Shown: in pieces, positions 1 to 8,613 of the stretch | Numbering within the stretch: the first letter of the stretch is position 1 | Layout: every line of letters starts with the position of its first letter | The notes under the pieces: generated by a model | Databases searched by the model: none | What the model was told of the DNA's origin: nothing | The model's input: only the letters and a program-made list of their open reading frames with translations | NCBI RefSeq assembly: GCF_000612545.2 | Contig: NZ_CP097800.1 | Location: forward strand, 1,674,001-1,738,000 | DNA length: 64,000 bases | Reading direction: 5' to 3' | Source: Streptomyces sp. PCS3-D2 | GTDB taxonomy: Bacteria; Actinomycetota; Actinomycetes; Streptomycetales; Streptomycetaceae | Program-made: the position numbers and the translations under genes

Positions 1-770
1 AGCGTCAGCAGGACCACGGCGGCTCCGAAGGAGCCGAGCGTCACCGGGTCGCGCCAGCCTTCCTGGGAGGCCCGGATGAAGCCGTAGACGAGCGCGACCA
101 TGCCGAGGGTGGACAGCAGCGCGCCGGCGAAGTCGAAGTGGCCGGGGTGGCGTTCGGACTCGCGCAGGACCTTGGAGGCCAGTACGGCGATCACCAGCGC
201 GATGGGGACGTTGACGAAGAGGACCCAGCGCCAGTCGAGCCACTCGACGAGGACACCGCCCGCGAGGAGTCCGATCGCGCCGCCGGCCGCCGAGACGCCG
301 GCGAACACCCCGAACGCCTTGTTGCGGTCGGGTCCTTCGCGGAAGGTGGTGGTGATCAGCGCGAGGGCCGTCGGCGAGGCGATGGCGCCGCCGACGCCCT
401 GGAGGGCGCGTGCGGCCATCAACTGTCCCTCGTTCTGGGCGAGTCCGCCGAGGAGCGAGGCCAGGCCGAAGAGCAGCACGCCGAAGATGAAGACGCGCTT
501 GCGGCCGAGGATGTCGCCGGTGCGTCCGCCGAGGAGGAGCAGGCCGCCGAAGGCGAGGGTGTACGCGTTGACGACCCAGGAGAGGCTTTCGGTCGAGAAG
601 TTCAGCGCGGTCTGGATGTGCGGCAGCGCGATGTTCACGATGGTGATGTCGAGAACCACCATGAGCTGGCAGGACGCGATGACGACCAGGGCGAGTGTGC
701 TGCCGCCTCCCCGGACCGAGCCGTCCTTGCCGTCGGTCCGTCTGCTGCTCGGCGTTGCGTTCGGGTCCAC
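1..770 (-). CDS. MFS drug/solute efflux transporter (DHA2/EmrB-QacA type), partial
   Basis: This is the N-terminal part of a proton-coupled multidrug or solute transporter of the 14-TM DHA2 class; the gene runs off the left edge. Reading leftward from about 690, the translation gives a first membrane helix followed by VVLDITIVNIALP, the signature of TM1 in this family. TM2 (SWVVNAYTLAFGGLLLLGG) and the conserved RTGDILGRKRVF loop (motif A) come next. The GTG at 770 is chosen as the start because a GGGAGG lies directly upstream and no other start fits before TM1; the spacing is short, so the start is tentative. The gene is divergent from the S9 peptidase gene and shares its control region, including a regulon operator at 826-837. 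It may therefore belong to the hydroxyproline regulon, but its substrate cannot be read from the sequence. Confidence 0.85.
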   Translation of the reverse strand, partial: MDPNATPSSRRTDGKDGSVRGGGSTLALVVIASCQLMVVLDITIVNIALPHIQTALNFSTESLSWVVNAYTLAFGGLLLLGGRTGDILGRKRVFIFGVLLFGLASLLGGLAQNEGQLMAARALQGVGGAIASPTALALITTTFREGPDRNKAFGVFAGVSAAGGAIGLLAGGVLVEWLDWRWVLFVNVPIALVIAVLASKVLRESERHPGHFDFAGALLSTLGMVALVYGFIRASQEGWRDPVTLGSFGAAVVLLT

Positions 771-825
771 CCTCCCGACGCTAAGCCCGCACCTCTGGGG
801 CCACCACTCGAACGGCCTAGTGGTA

Positions 826-837
826 GTGACATTTCAC
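826..837 (+). promoter_or_regulatory. Regulon operator copy 1 (GTGACATTTCAC)
   Basis: This 12-bp imperfect palindrome matches the GTGAMATWKYAC motif found at six control regions in the first 22 kb. It lies between the divergent MFS (start 770) and S9 peptidase (start 854) genes, 16 bp before the peptidase start codon. A partly overlapping second half (GTGACATGTGAA on the minus strand, 833-844) makes the region a longer palindrome. The likely binding protein is the GntR/FCD regulator encoded at 11266-11976; this is inferred from motif distribution only. Confidence 0.6.
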
Positions 838-853
838 ATGTCACACTACGATC

Positions 854-2911
854 ATGGATGACTTCCTCAGGCTCTCCGCGAGCACGGCCCGATTCACCCA
901 CGGCGCCCCGCGGGCACTGTCTTTCGGGGACGACGGCCGCCTCCTCTGGTTCCTCCGGTCGACCGGACCCACCGACGCCTTCGACAGCCTCTGGGTGCTC
1001 GACACCGCCACCGGCGCCGAGATCCGGCTTGCCGATCCGCGCGAGCTGTGCCCCGAGCCCGGCACCCTCCCCACCGCCGAACGCCGGCTGCGCGAGCGGA
1101 CCCGTCTCGTCGCCGCCGGGATCGGCTCCTACGCCCTCTCCGGCGACGGGCGCCGCGCCGCTTTCGCGCTGTACGGCAGGCTCTACGAGGTCACCGCCGC
1201 GGGCGCCGGATCCGGGACCGTCAGGGAGATCCCCGCCGCCGGACCCGCGCTGGACCCGCGTCCCAACTCCGACGGCTCGCGCACCGCCTACGTCGCCGAC
1301 GACGCCCTGTACGTCGCCCCGGGCGGCCGGGTCAGCCCCGACGACGGAGCCCGCTGGGGCCTGGCCGAATTCGCCGCCGCCGAGGAGCTCGGCCGCTCCC
1401 GGGGCCACTGGTGGTCGCCCGACGGAGTCACGCTGCTCGCCGCACGCGTCGACGAATCCGCCCTCCAGCGACGGTGGTTCGCCGACCCCGCCCACCCCGA
1501 GCTGCCGGCCGAGGACTTCGCCTACCCGGAGGCGGGCGGCCCCAACGCCGAGGTCCAGCTCTGGGTGCTCGGGGAGACCCGGGTACGGATCGAGTGGGAC
1601 TGCGAGACCTACCCCTACGTCTCCGACGCGGGCTGGGAGTCGGCCTCGGAGATCCTGCTGACGGTCCAGGACCGGCTCCAGCGCACCGTGCTGCTGCTCT
1701 CCGCCGACCCGGCCACCGGCCGCACCCGGGAGCTGTCCCGCACCACGCACCCCCAGTGGGTGGACCCGCTGGTCCCCGGCACTCCGGCCCGCCTGCCCGA
1801 CGGGCGGATGCTGACCGCGGCCGACACCCCCGACGGGGCCGCCCGGGCCCTCGCCGTGGACGGAGCACTCCTCACCGGGGACGACGTCCAGGTCCGCGGG
1901 GTGGCCGGGGTCCACGAAGGCCGGCTGCTGGTCGAGGCCGGACTGCGCGATCCGGCCGAACAGCAGGTGCTGCTGCTGGACACCGCCACCGGGGAGGTGA
2001 CCCCGCTCGCCGACGGGCCCGGCGTCCACAGCGCGACCGCCTCGGCCGGCTTCCTGCTGCTGACCTCCGCCGACGCCGACGGCGTGCGACGCGTCGTACG
2101 GACCCCCGACGGGCGGGAACTGGTCCCGGCCGACCTGTCGCAGCCACTGCCGTACCGGGTGGCCCCGGTCCTGGAGCGGGTCACCGAGTACGGCGTGCCC
2201 ACCGCGCTCGTACTGCCCCGCGGGCACGTCCCCGGGCGGAAGCTGCCCGTCCTGATGGACAGTTACGGCGGTCCCGGTGCGCAGGACATCACCGCCGACC
2301 CGCGCCGCTGGCAGCACCGCCAGTGGTGGGCCGACCAGGGCTTCGCGGTGGTGACCGTCGACAACCGCGGCACCGCGTACGTCTCGCCCTCCCACACCCA
2401 CGCCATGTACCGCGGCTTCTCCGAGGTCACCCTGGACGACCAGGTCGCGGCACTGCACGCGCTGGCTGCGCGCCACGGCGAGCTCGACCTGGGCCGGGTC
2501 GGCGTCCGCGGCTGGTCCTACGGCGGCTACCTGTCGGCGATGGCCGTACTGCGCCGCCCCGACGTCTTCCACGCCGCGGCCGCCGGGGCCGCGCCGACCG
2601 ACTTCCGGCACTACGACACCGCCTACACCGAGCGCTACCTGGGCCTGCCCCAGGACCACCCGGAGGTCTACGACCGGGACTCGCTCCTGCCCGACGCCCC
2701 GAAACTGACCCGCCCGCTGCTGCTGGTCACCGGCCTGGCCGACGACAACGTCCACCCGTCGCACACCCTGCGCCTGTCGCAGGCCCTGACGGACGCGGGC
2801 CGCCCCCACCAGCTGCTGGCCCTCCCCGGCGTGACCCACATGACCCCGGGGGGCACCCGCGAGAAGATCACGGCGTTGGAACTCGACTTCTTCCGGCGCG
2901 CACTCGCCTGA
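854..2911 (+). CDS. S9 family prolyl oligopeptidase / dipeptidyl-peptidase IV-like
   Basis: This 685-aa serine peptidase of clan SC has an N-terminal beta-propeller (about residues 1-410, DPPIV_N type) and a C-terminal alpha/beta-hydrolase domain. The nucleophile is in GWSYGGY (Ser about 555), followed by Asp about 631 (LADDNVHPSHT) and His about 662 (GVTHMT). Such enzymes release X-Pro dipeptides or cut after proline in short peptides. No signal peptide is visible, so it probably acts on imported peptides in the cytoplasm. The ATG at 854 lacks a Shine-Dalgarno sequence and lies 16 bp after an operator copy, so the message may be leaderless. The operator and the neighbouring peptide importer, collagenase and hydroxyproline genes suggest a role in breaking down Pro/Hyp-rich peptides from collagen. 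Family assignment is firm; the substrate is inferred. Confidence 0.92.
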   Translation: MDDFLRLSASTARFTHGAPRALSFGDDGRLLWFLRSTGPTDAFDSLWVLDTATGAEIRLADPRELCPEPGTLPTAERRLRERTRLVAAGIGSYALSGDGRRAAFALYGRLYEVTAAGAGSGTVREIPAAGPALDPRPNSDGSRTAYVADDALYVAPGGRVSPDDGARWGLAEFAAAEELGRSRGHWWSPDGVTLLAARVDESALQRRWFADPAHPELPAEDFAYPEAGGPNAEVQLWVLGETRVRIEWDCETYPYVSDAGWESASEILLTVQDRLQRTVLLLSADPATGRTRELSRTTHPQWVDPLVPGTPARLPDGRMLTAADTPDGAARALAVDGALLTGDDVQVRGVAGVHEGRLLVEAGLRDPAEQQVLLLDTATGEVTPLADGPGVHSATASAGFLLLTSADADGVRRVVRTPDGRELVPADLSQPLPYRVAPVLERVTEYGVPTALVLPRGHVPGRKLPVLMDSYGGPGAQDITADPRRWQHRQWWADQGFAVVTVDNRGTAYVSPSHTHAMYRGFSEVTLDDQVAALHALAARHGELDLGRVGVRGWSYGGYLSAMAVLRRPDVFHAAAAGAAPTDFRHYDTAYTERYLGLPQDHPEVYDRDSLLPDAPKLTRPLLLVTGLADDNVHPSHTLRLSQALTDAGRPHQLLALPGVTHMTPGGTREKITALELDFFRRALA

Positions 2912-2918
2912 CGGTCCT

Positions 2919-2961
2919 GCGGCGGGGCGGCCGTGGCCGCAAGTCCGGGGTGCCCCGCCGC
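2919..2961 (+). terminator. Possible terminator of the S9 peptidase gene
   Basis: A 10-bp perfect inverted repeat (GCGGCGGGGC / GCCCCGCCGC) with a 23-nt loop starts 8 nt after the stop codon. There is no U-tract, as is usual in high-GC actinomycetes. The loop is long, so this is a moderate candidate. Confidence 0.4.
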
Positions 2962-3062
2962 GGTGCCGCCTCCACCGGAGCGGTCGGGGGACCCGGGGGG
3001 TGCCTCTATGTCTTTCGTCAAGGCACCTGTGTCGGGTTTCGGGTGGTTCGGGCTCGCTGAGG

Positions 3063-4280
3063 CTAAGCGGCGAGCTCGACGTCCGTCGGTGTCCGGGATT
3101 CGTAGAAGGTGCCGTCGCGGAGCATGGCGAACAGGACGCTGATGCGTTGGCGGGCGAGGCGGAGGAGGGCCTGGGTGTGGGTTTTGCCGCGTGCTCGTTG
3201 CTTGTCGTAGTAGGCGCGGGAGGCCGGGTCGGCGTTCATGCAGGCGAAGGCGGAGAGAAACATCGCCCGTTTGAGCTGCCGGTTTCCGCCTCGGGGTGCG
3301 TGTTCGCCATGGATCGAGGTCCCGGACTGCTTCGTGGTGGGGGCGAGGCCGGCGTAGGAGGCGAGGTGGGCGGCGGTGGGGAAGCTGGTGCCGTCGCCGA
3401 CGGTGACCAGCAGGACGGCGGCGGTCCTGACGCCGACGCCGGGCATCGACGTCAGGACCGGGGAAAGAGGGTGAGCCTCCAGCAGGGCGTTGATCTGGGC
3501 TTCCATCGCCCGGCGCTGGGTGTGGACAGCGGCCAGCGAGGCGGCCAGGGAGGGGATGACGATGTCGAGGGTGCCGGTCCCGGGAACGACGACGGTCTGC
3601 TCGTCGAGCGCGTTGAAGACGTCGTCGATCAGCCTGGTGGCCATGCGCGGGGCCTTCGGGCGGATCAGCTCGACGAGTCTGCGGCGTCCGGCCTTGCGCA
3701 GGGCGGCTGGGGATCCGTAGCGCTCCAGCAGCCAGGTCACGGCCTGGTGGTCCAGGCGCGGGCCCAGGACGCGTTCCAGGCTGGGGTGGAACTGGGTGAG
3801 CAGGCCCCGTATCCGGTTGGAGGTGCGGGTGGCCTCGGCGGCCAGGTCCTGGTCGAAGCCGACGAGCACGGTCAGCTCGGCGGTGATCTGGTCGGTCAGC
3901 TCCAGCGAGCGCAGGGTGTGCGGCATCGTCCGGGCGGCGTCCGCGATGACGGCGGCGTCCTTGGCGTCGGTCTTGGCCTCGCCCGGGTAGAGGTCGGCGA
4001 TCCGGCGCATCGCCAGTCCGGGCAGGTAGGCGACCTGGCAGCCCGCGTCGCGGGCGACGGTCAGTGGCAGGGCGCCGATGGAGGCGGGCTGGTCCACGAT
4101 CACCAGCACGGTGCCGAACTTCGCGGTCAGCTTGTCGAAGACGGCCCGCAGCTTGGGCTCGCTGTTGGGCAGCTGCTTGTCGAAGACCTTCTTCCCGCCC
4201 GGGGTGAGCCCATGACCGTGATGGCTGCTCTTGCCGACGTCCAGGCCCAGGAACACGCCCACGTCTTCGATCTCGAACAT
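3063..4280 (-). CDS. IS110-family transposase (DEDD recombinase)
   Basis: This 405-aa protein has an N-terminal RuvC-like DEDD domain (LGLDVGKSS near residue 13, VIVDQPAS near 65, TDAKDAAVIADAAR near 105). The C-terminal Tnp_IS110/Transposase_20 domain contains SMPGVGVRTA and SYAGLAPTTKQSGTS; the serine preceding PGVG is the position of the catalytic serine in this family. It catalyses cut-and-paste or circle-mediated transposition, which in related elements is guided by a bridge RNA encoded by the element. The ATG at 4280 follows AAGGGG. An upstream in-frame ATG at 4382 would add a 34-aa extension with no family similarity. The gene looks intact, with no frameshift. Confidence 0.93.
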   Translation of the reverse strand: MFEIEDVGVFLGLDVGKSSHHGHGLTPGGKKVFDKQLPNSEPKLRAVFDKLTAKFGTVLVIVDQPASIGALPLTVARDAGCQVAYLPGLAMRRIADLYPGEAKTDAKDAAVIADAARTMPHTLRSLELTDQITAELTVLVGFDQDLAAEATRTSNRIRGLLTQFHPSLERVLGPRLDHQAVTWLLERYGSPAALRKAGRRRLVELIRPKAPRMATRLIDDVFNALDEQTVVVPGTGTLDIVIPSLAASLAAVHTQRRAMEAQINALLEAHPLSPVLTSMPGVGVRTAAVLLVTVGDGTSFPTAAHLASYAGLAPTTKQSGTSIHGEHAPRGGNRQLKRAMFLSAFACMNADPASRAYYDKQRARGKTHTQALLRLARQRISVLFAMLRDGTFYESRTPTDVELAA

Positions 4281-4550
4281 CGTGCCCCTTCCCAGGGGGT
4301 GTTGACGGTGCCGGCCTCGGCTCGGGTGTCGTGCTCGCGCATCCACGTTATGCAGACCTGCCGCCCGCGAACTGTCCAGCATTGCGCCGGACCGGACGGT
4401 GGCCGGACCTCTGATCAGCGTCTCCGACGAACACCCCCGGACCCGGTGACACCACCCCCCAGGTCATGCCTTCGACAGGGGGCAACAGTCATGCCGGGCC
4501 CGGAGGCCAGCGGCCCCATTGCGGAACCGCAGAAAACATAACGGGGCGAT
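4281..4550 (-). ncRNA. Candidate bridge-RNA region of the IS110 element
   Basis: About 270 bp upstream of the transposase start shows no coding signal on either strand. In IS110-group elements this position (left end, 5' of the recombinase) encodes the structured bridge RNA that pairs with target and donor DNA. The call rests on position and family knowledge alone; I did not derive the loops or the core dinucleotide. Confidence 0.3.
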
Positions 4551-4589
4551 CGTGTCGGCCCCCGGGTCCCCCGCTTCCCGTGATCCCCG

Positions 4590-5654
4590 TCAGTCACCCG
4601 GGAAGTGGCACGCCACCTCTCGCGAGGCGGCAGGACGCAGCAACGGGCGCTCCGTCCGGCAGATCTCCTGAGCCTTGGGGCAACGCGGGTGGAAGGTGCA
4701 GCCCGGAGGGGGAGCGGCCGGGCTCGGCGGATCGCCGAGCAGCACGATCCGCTCCCGTCGCCGCTCCGCCGCCGGGTCGGGCAGCGGCACGGCGGACAAC
4801 AGCGCCCGGGTGTAGGGGTGCTGGGGGGTCTCGTAGAGGGACGCCTTGTCCCCGATCTCGACGATCCGGCCGAGGTACATGACGGCGACCCGGTCGCTGA
4901 CCCGCTTGACCACCGACAGGTCGTGCGCGATGAACACGTAGGCCAGGCCCAGTTCGGCGCGCAGGCGCTCCATCAGGTTGACGATCTGCGCCTGGACGGA
5001 GACGTCGAGCGCGGAGACCGGTTCGTCGGCGACGATCAGCCGGGGGCTGGTCGCCAGCGAGCGGGCGATGCCGATGCGCTGGGCCTGACCGCCGGAGAAC
5101 TCGTGCGGGTAGCGGTCGATGTGCTCGGGGATCAGCCCGACGAGTTCCATCAGGTCGGCGGCGCGGCGCCGGGCGTCACCCGCGCTCCAGCCCTGCACCA
5201 GCAGTGGTTCGGAGATGATCCGGGCCACGGTCTGCCGGGGGTTCAGCGAGGAGTGCGGATCCTGGAAGACCATCTGGATGTTCTTGCGCAGCGGGCGCAG
5301 GGAGCCCTGTGAGAGGCGGCTGATGTCCTCGCCCTCGAAGACGATCCGGCCCGAGGTGGGCTCCAGCAGCCGCACGAGCATCCGCCCGGTGGTGGACTTC
5401 CCACAGCCCGACTCCCCCACCAGGCCCAGGGTCCGACCGGCCGCCAGGTCGAAGGAGACCCCGTCGACGGCGCGCACGGGCGCCCCCCGGCGCCCGGTCG
5501 CGGACCGCCGGCCGGGAAAGGTCATGGTGAGGTCCCGTACGGACAGCAGTGGTGCGCCCGTCGGGCCGCTCGCCCCGGTCGTGGTACCCGTCGTGGTACC
5601 GGTCGTGGTACCGGTCGTGGCGTCCATCGTGCTGCCGTTCGCGGTGCCGGTCAT
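4590..5654 (-). CDS. Oligopeptide ABC transporter ATP-binding protein (OppF type)
   Basis: This 354-aa ATPase powers peptide import at the inner face of the membrane. It shows Walker A (GESGCGKST), signature FSGGQAQRIGIARSLA, Walker B (RLIVADEPVSALD) and the C-terminal oligo_HPY region with GCTFHPRCPKAQEIC, typical of OppD/OppF pairs, whose clustered cysteines often bind an Fe-S cluster. The first ~35 residues are a Thr/Gly-rich extension encoded partly by three 12-bp repeats, and its true start may lie further in. Its start overlaps the stop of the OppD gene by 4 nt. It is the last gene of the importer operon that begins at 10356 under regulon operator copy 2. Confidence 0.93.
   Translation of the reverse strand: MTGTANGSTMDATTGTTTGTTTGTTTGASGPTGAPLLSVRDLTMTFPGRRSATGRRGAPVRAVDGVSFDLAAGRTLGLVGESGCGKSTTGRMLVRLLEPTSGRIVFEGEDISRLSQGSLRPLRKNIQMVFQDPHSSLNPRQTVARIISEPLLVQGWSAGDARRRAADLMELVGLIPEHIDRYPHEFSGGQAQRIGIARSLATSPRLIVADEPVSALDVSVQAQIVNLMERLRAELGLAYVFIAHDLSVVKRVSDRVAVMYLGRIVEIGDKASLYETPQHPYTRALLSAVPLPDPAAERRRERIVLLGDPPSPAAPPPGCTFHPRCPKAQEICRTERPLLRPAASREVACHFPGD
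5581..5616. repeat. Three tandem 12-bp repeats in the oppF-like 5' end
   Basis: Three adjacent copies of GTGGTACCSGTC (5581-5592, 5593-5604, 5605-5616) encode a Thr/Gly repeat in the N-terminal extension of the OppF-type ATPase, ahead of the conserved ABC domain. Copy number is likely to vary between strains. Confidence 0.8.
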
Positions 5655-6655
5655 CGGGCCGCCTCCTGTGCTGGTGCGGCGGGGGCCCCGGCGAAGTGGC
5701 AGGCCACGGTCCGTCCGGGCCCGTCCCCGTACGCAGCCGGATCCGGCCGCTCGCCGGTGCAGCGTTCGGCCGCCCGGGGGCAGCGCGGCGCGAAGGCGCA
5801 GCCGGGCGCGGGTGCGAGGAGGGACGGCGGGGACCCGGGGATGAAGGGGAGCGGTTCGTCGTCGGCGGTGTCGAGGCGGGGCAGCGAGTCGAGCAGCCCC
5901 CGGGTGTAGGGGTGGGCGGGATCGGTGAAGAGCGCCTCGACGGGGGCCTGTTCGACGGCGCGTCCGCCGTACATGACCAGGACCTCGTGGGCGACGCGGG
6001 CGACGACGCCCAGGTCGTGGGTGATCATCACGACGCCGAGTCCGCGCTCCTGCTGGAGCCTCGCGATCAGTTCGAGGATCTGCGCCTGGACGGTGACGTC
6101 CAGGGCTGTGGTCGGCTCGTCGGCGATCAACAGGTCGGGTTCGCAGGCCAGGGCCATGGCGATCATCGCGCGCTGGCGCATGCCGCCGGAGAACTGGTGC
6201 GGGTACTCCCCCGCCCGGCGCGCCGGTTCGGGGATGCCGACCTCGCCGAGCATGTCGACGGCTCGTCTGCGCGCGGCGGCCCGTCCAGCCTTGAAGTGCA
6301 CCCGGAAGTGTTCGGCGATCTGCTCGCCGACGGTGTAATAGGGGTGCAGGCTGGAGAGCGGGTCCTGGAAGATCATGGCCATCCGGCGGCCGCGCACGGT
6401 GCCGAGCTCGCGGTCGCTCAGGCCGATCAGCGGCCGTCCGGCGAGCGTGACGGAGCCGCCGACCTCGACGGAGCCGCGGTGCAGGCCCATGACGGCGAGC
6501 GAGGTGACGGACTTGCCGGAGCCGGATTCGCCGACGATGCCGAGGGTGCGTCCGGCCTCGACGGTGAAGCCGACGGAGTCGACGGCCCGGACGGTCCCCC
6601 GAGGGGTGGTGAAGGTGACGCGCAGGTCGCGTACTTCGAGGAGCGGATCGGCCAT
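5651..6655 (-). CDS. Oligopeptide ABC transporter ATP-binding protein (OppD type)
   Basis: This 334-aa ATPase is the partner of the OppF-type subunit. It has Walker A (GESGSGKSV), signature [16 protein letters not shown], Walker B ([13 protein letters not shown]), the switch histidine (MITHDLGV) and a C-terminal oligo_HPY segment with [15 protein letters not shown]. The ATG at 6655 shares its A with the TGA of the upstream permease gene (TGATG), and the stop overlaps the next gene by 4 nt, so the subunits are translationally coupled. The open frame extends further upstream, but the family's conserved start ([14 protein letters not shown]) supports 6655. Confidence 0.94.
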   Translation of the reverse strand: MADPLLEVRDLRVTFTTPRGTVRAVDSVGFTVEAGRTLGIVGESGSGKSVTSLAVMGLHRGSVEVGGSVTLAGRPLIGLSDRELGTVRGRRMAMIFQDPLSSLHPYYTVGEQIAEHFRVHFKAGRAAARRRAVDMLGEVGIPEPARRAGEYPHQFSGGMRQRAMIAMALACEPDLLIADEPTTALDVTVQAQILELIARLQQERGLGVVMITHDLGVVARVAHEVLVMYGGRAVEQAPVEALFTDPAHPYTRGLLDSLPRLDTADDEPLPFIPGSPPSLLAPAPGCAFAPRCPRAAERCTGERPDPAAYGDGPGRTVACHFAGAPAAPAQEAAR

Positions 6656-7641
6656 CAGTACCTCACTCTCGGGTCGATGACGGCGTACAGGAGGTCGACG
6701 ACGAGGTTGGCGACGACGATGAAGAAGGCCGCCAGCAGGGTGACGCCGAGGACCACGGGCTGGTCGGAGCTGACGAGGGCGCCGTAGAAGAGCCGTCCGA
6801 TGCCGGGGAGTCCGAAGATCGACTCGGTGATCACGGCGCCGGCGAGCAGCCCGCCGAGGTCGATGCCGAAGAGGGTCAGGATCGGCGTCATCCCGGAGCG
6901 CAGGCCGTGTTTGACGACGACCGTCCGCTCGGGCAGGCCCTTGGCGCGGGCGGTGCGGATGTAGGGCTCGGCCATCGCCTCGATCATCGAGCCCCGGCTC
7001 TGGCGCGCGTACATGGCGGCGTAGAGCAGCGCGAGCGCGGTCCAGGGCAGGAGCAGGTTCGAGGCCCATCCGAGCGGGTTGTCGGTGAAGGGTCGGTAGG
7101 CGGGGTAGGGCAGCAGTCCGGCGATGCGGATGACGCCGTGGATGAGCATCACCGCGGTGAAGTACACGGGCAGCGAGGCGGCGGCCACGGCACCGACCAT
7201 CAGGGCCTTGTCGGTGGCGGTGTCCTTGCGCAGGGCGGCGGTGACCCCGGCACCGAGGCCGAGAAGGAGCCACAGCACGGCGGCGCCGAGGGCCAGGGAG
7301 GCGGAGACGGGGAGCCGGTCCATGAGCAGGTCCCACACGGGCAGGGAGCTCTCGTACGAGTAGCCCAGGCAGGGGAAGTCGCAGGTGACGGCGTACTGGC
7401 CGGTGCCGAGGGTGCGGCCGGTGAAGATGCCGGTCAGGAAGTCGGCGAACTGCTTGACCAGGGGCTGGTCGAGGCCCAGGTGGACGCGTACGTCGGCCAG
7501 CCGCTCGGCGCTGCAGGTCTTGCCGCAGGCGGCCGCGGCCGGGTCCGCGGGCAGGACGTAGAAGATGAGGAAGGTGACGGCCGTGATGGCGAGGAGCACT
7601 CCGGCGAGGGCGAGCAGCCGGCGGGCGAGGTAGAGGATCAC
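6655..7641 (-). CDS. Oligopeptide ABC transporter permease (OppB type)
   Basis: This 328-aa integral membrane permease of the BPD_transp_1 family begins with a membrane helix (LARRLLALAGVLLAITAV) followed by a periplasm-facing loop and five further helices. It ends in the conserved VDLLYAVIDPRVRY tail. The EAA-type coupling loop follows the segment with RTARAKGLPERTVVVKHG. A four-cysteine stretch lies in the first external loop (AACGKTCSAERL and later CDFPCLGY), suggesting one or two external disulfides. The GTG start at 7641 overlaps the stop of the second permease gene by 4 nt. Confidence 0.93.
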   Translation of the reverse strand: MILYLARRLLALAGVLLAITAVTFLIFYVLPADPAAAACGKTCSAERLADVRVHLGLDQPLVKQFADFLTGIFTGRTLGTGQYAVTCDFPCLGYSYESSLPVWDLLMDRLPVSASLALGAAVLWLLLGLGAGVTAALRKDTATDKALMVGAVAAASLPVYFTAVMLIHGVIRIAGLLPYPAYRPFTDNPLGWASNLLLPWTALALLYAAMYARQSRGSMIEAMAEPYIRTARAKGLPERTVVVKHGLRSGMTPILTLFGIDLGGLLAGAVITESIFGLPGIGRLFYGALVSSDQPVVLGVTLLAAFFIVVANLVVDLLYAVIDPRVRY

Positions 7642-8591
7642 GTGCGCCCTCCCCTCGGGTCGAGGATGTCGCGCAGCGCGTCGCCGAGCAGGGTGAAGGC
7701 GAGCACGGCGAGGAAGAGGAAGACGCTGGGGATGACGAAGTACATGGGGTCGGTCTCGTAGTAGGCGACGGACTCGGCGATCATCTGGCCCCAGGAGGGG
7801 GTGGGCGGGCGGACGCCGACGCCGAGATAGCTGAGAGCCGCCTCGGTGCTGATCATCCCGGGGATGAGCAGGGTGGTGTAGGCGATGACGGGGCCCGCCA
7901 CGCCCGGCAGGACCTCGCGGGTGAGGATGCGCCAGGGGCCGGCGCCGCCGACGCGGGCGGCGTCGACGTACTCGCGGTGTCTGAGGGAGAGGGCCTGGCC
8001 GCGGACCACCCGGGCGATGCCGGGCCAGCCGAAGAGGCCGATGACCACGGTCATGAGGACGAGCCGGTTGACGTCCTTGGCCACGGACAGCATGGCGATC
8101 ATGAAGATCAGGGAGGGGAAGGACATGGTCAGGTCCATGAGCCGGGACAGGGCCGCGTCGGTGCGGCCGCCGAAGTAGCCGGCGGCGATCCCGGCGGCGG
8201 TGCCGGCGAGGACCACGATCGTGGTGGCCGCGAAAGCGATCAGGAGGGAGACCTGCGCGCCGTGGACGACCCGGGCGAACAGGTCGCGGCCGGTGACGGG
8301 TTCCACGCCGAGCCAGTGCTCGGTTCCGATCCCCCCGAAGGCGCCGATCGGCTGGCCCCCGAGATAGGGGTCGACGGCATTCTTGTCGAACTCGTGCGGG
8401 GACCAGCCGCCGAGCGCGCCCAGCCAGGGCGCGGTGGCGGCCATCAGGACGAAGAGGCCGACGATGGCGAGGCTGACGCGGACGGCGGGGCGGCGGCGGA
8501 GCTCCTGGCGGGCGAGCTGCCAGGGACTGCTGCCGGGCGCCGCCGCGGGCCGGTCCGGGGCGGCGTCGCGGGCCGCTGCTGTGGTGGTCAT
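7638..8591 (-). CDS. Oligopeptide ABC transporter permease (OppC type)
   Basis: This 317-aa second permease has the OppC-type N-terminal helix (VSLAIVGLFVLMAATAPWLG), an external loop containing GTEHWLGVEPVTGRDLF typical of dipeptide/oligopeptide permeases, and the EAA loop around YVDAARVGGAGPWRILTREVLPG. It ends DALRDILDPRGGRT. It lies 22 nt downstream of the binding-protein gene and is coupled by a 4-nt overlap to the OppB gene. With the OppB protein it forms the channel of the peptide importer. Confidence 0.93.
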   Translation of the reverse strand: MTTTAAARDAAPDRPAAAPGSSPWQLARQELRRRPAVRVSLAIVGLFVLMAATAPWLGALGGWSPHEFDKNAVDPYLGGQPIGAFGGIGTEHWLGVEPVTGRDLFARVVHGAQVSLLIAFAATTIVVLAGTAAGIAAGYFGGRTDAALSRLMDLTMSFPSLIFMIAMLSVAKDVNRLVLMTVVIGLFGWPGIARVVRGQALSLRHREYVDAARVGGAGPWRILTREVLPGVAGPVIAYTTLLIPGMISTEAALSYLGVGVRPPTPSWGQMIAESVAYYETDPMYFVIPSVFLFLAVLAFTLLGDALRDILDPRGGRT

Positions 8592-8613
8592 GGGGTCGGG
8601 GGCTCCGGATTCC

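Larger units (their letters stand above)
2999..4560 (-). mobile_element. IS110-family insertion sequence (ends approximate)
   Basis: One DEDD transposase gene is flanked by about 60 bp on the left and about 280 bp of non-coding DNA on the right, as in IS110-group elements, which keep a long non-coding segment upstream of the transposase. No terminal inverted repeats are evident, as expected for this family. The outer limits are estimates: on the left a small hairpin (GGTGCCT 2999-3005 / AGGCACC 3021-3027) lies close to the presumed end, and on the right the element must stop before the oppF-type stop codon at 4590. It sits between convergent genes (S9 peptidase and the peptide importer), so it interrupts no coding sequence. 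Confidence 0.65.

Noticed and set aside
833-844. A second operator copy (GTGACATGTGAA on minus) overlapping copy 1
   Set aside because: It keeps only one half of the motif (no terminal AC), so it is treated as part of the extended palindrome and not as a separate site.
635-2839. Long minus-strand frame opposite the S9 peptidase gene
   Set aside because: It is Gly/Val/Asp/Gln-rich with no domain and lies exactly antisense to a gene with full catalytic triad and codon bias; a GC-rich shadow.
3000-4541. Plus-strand 513-codon frame over the IS110 transposase
   Set aside because: Antisense to an intact transposase with clear DEDD and Tnp motifs; composition is shadow-like.
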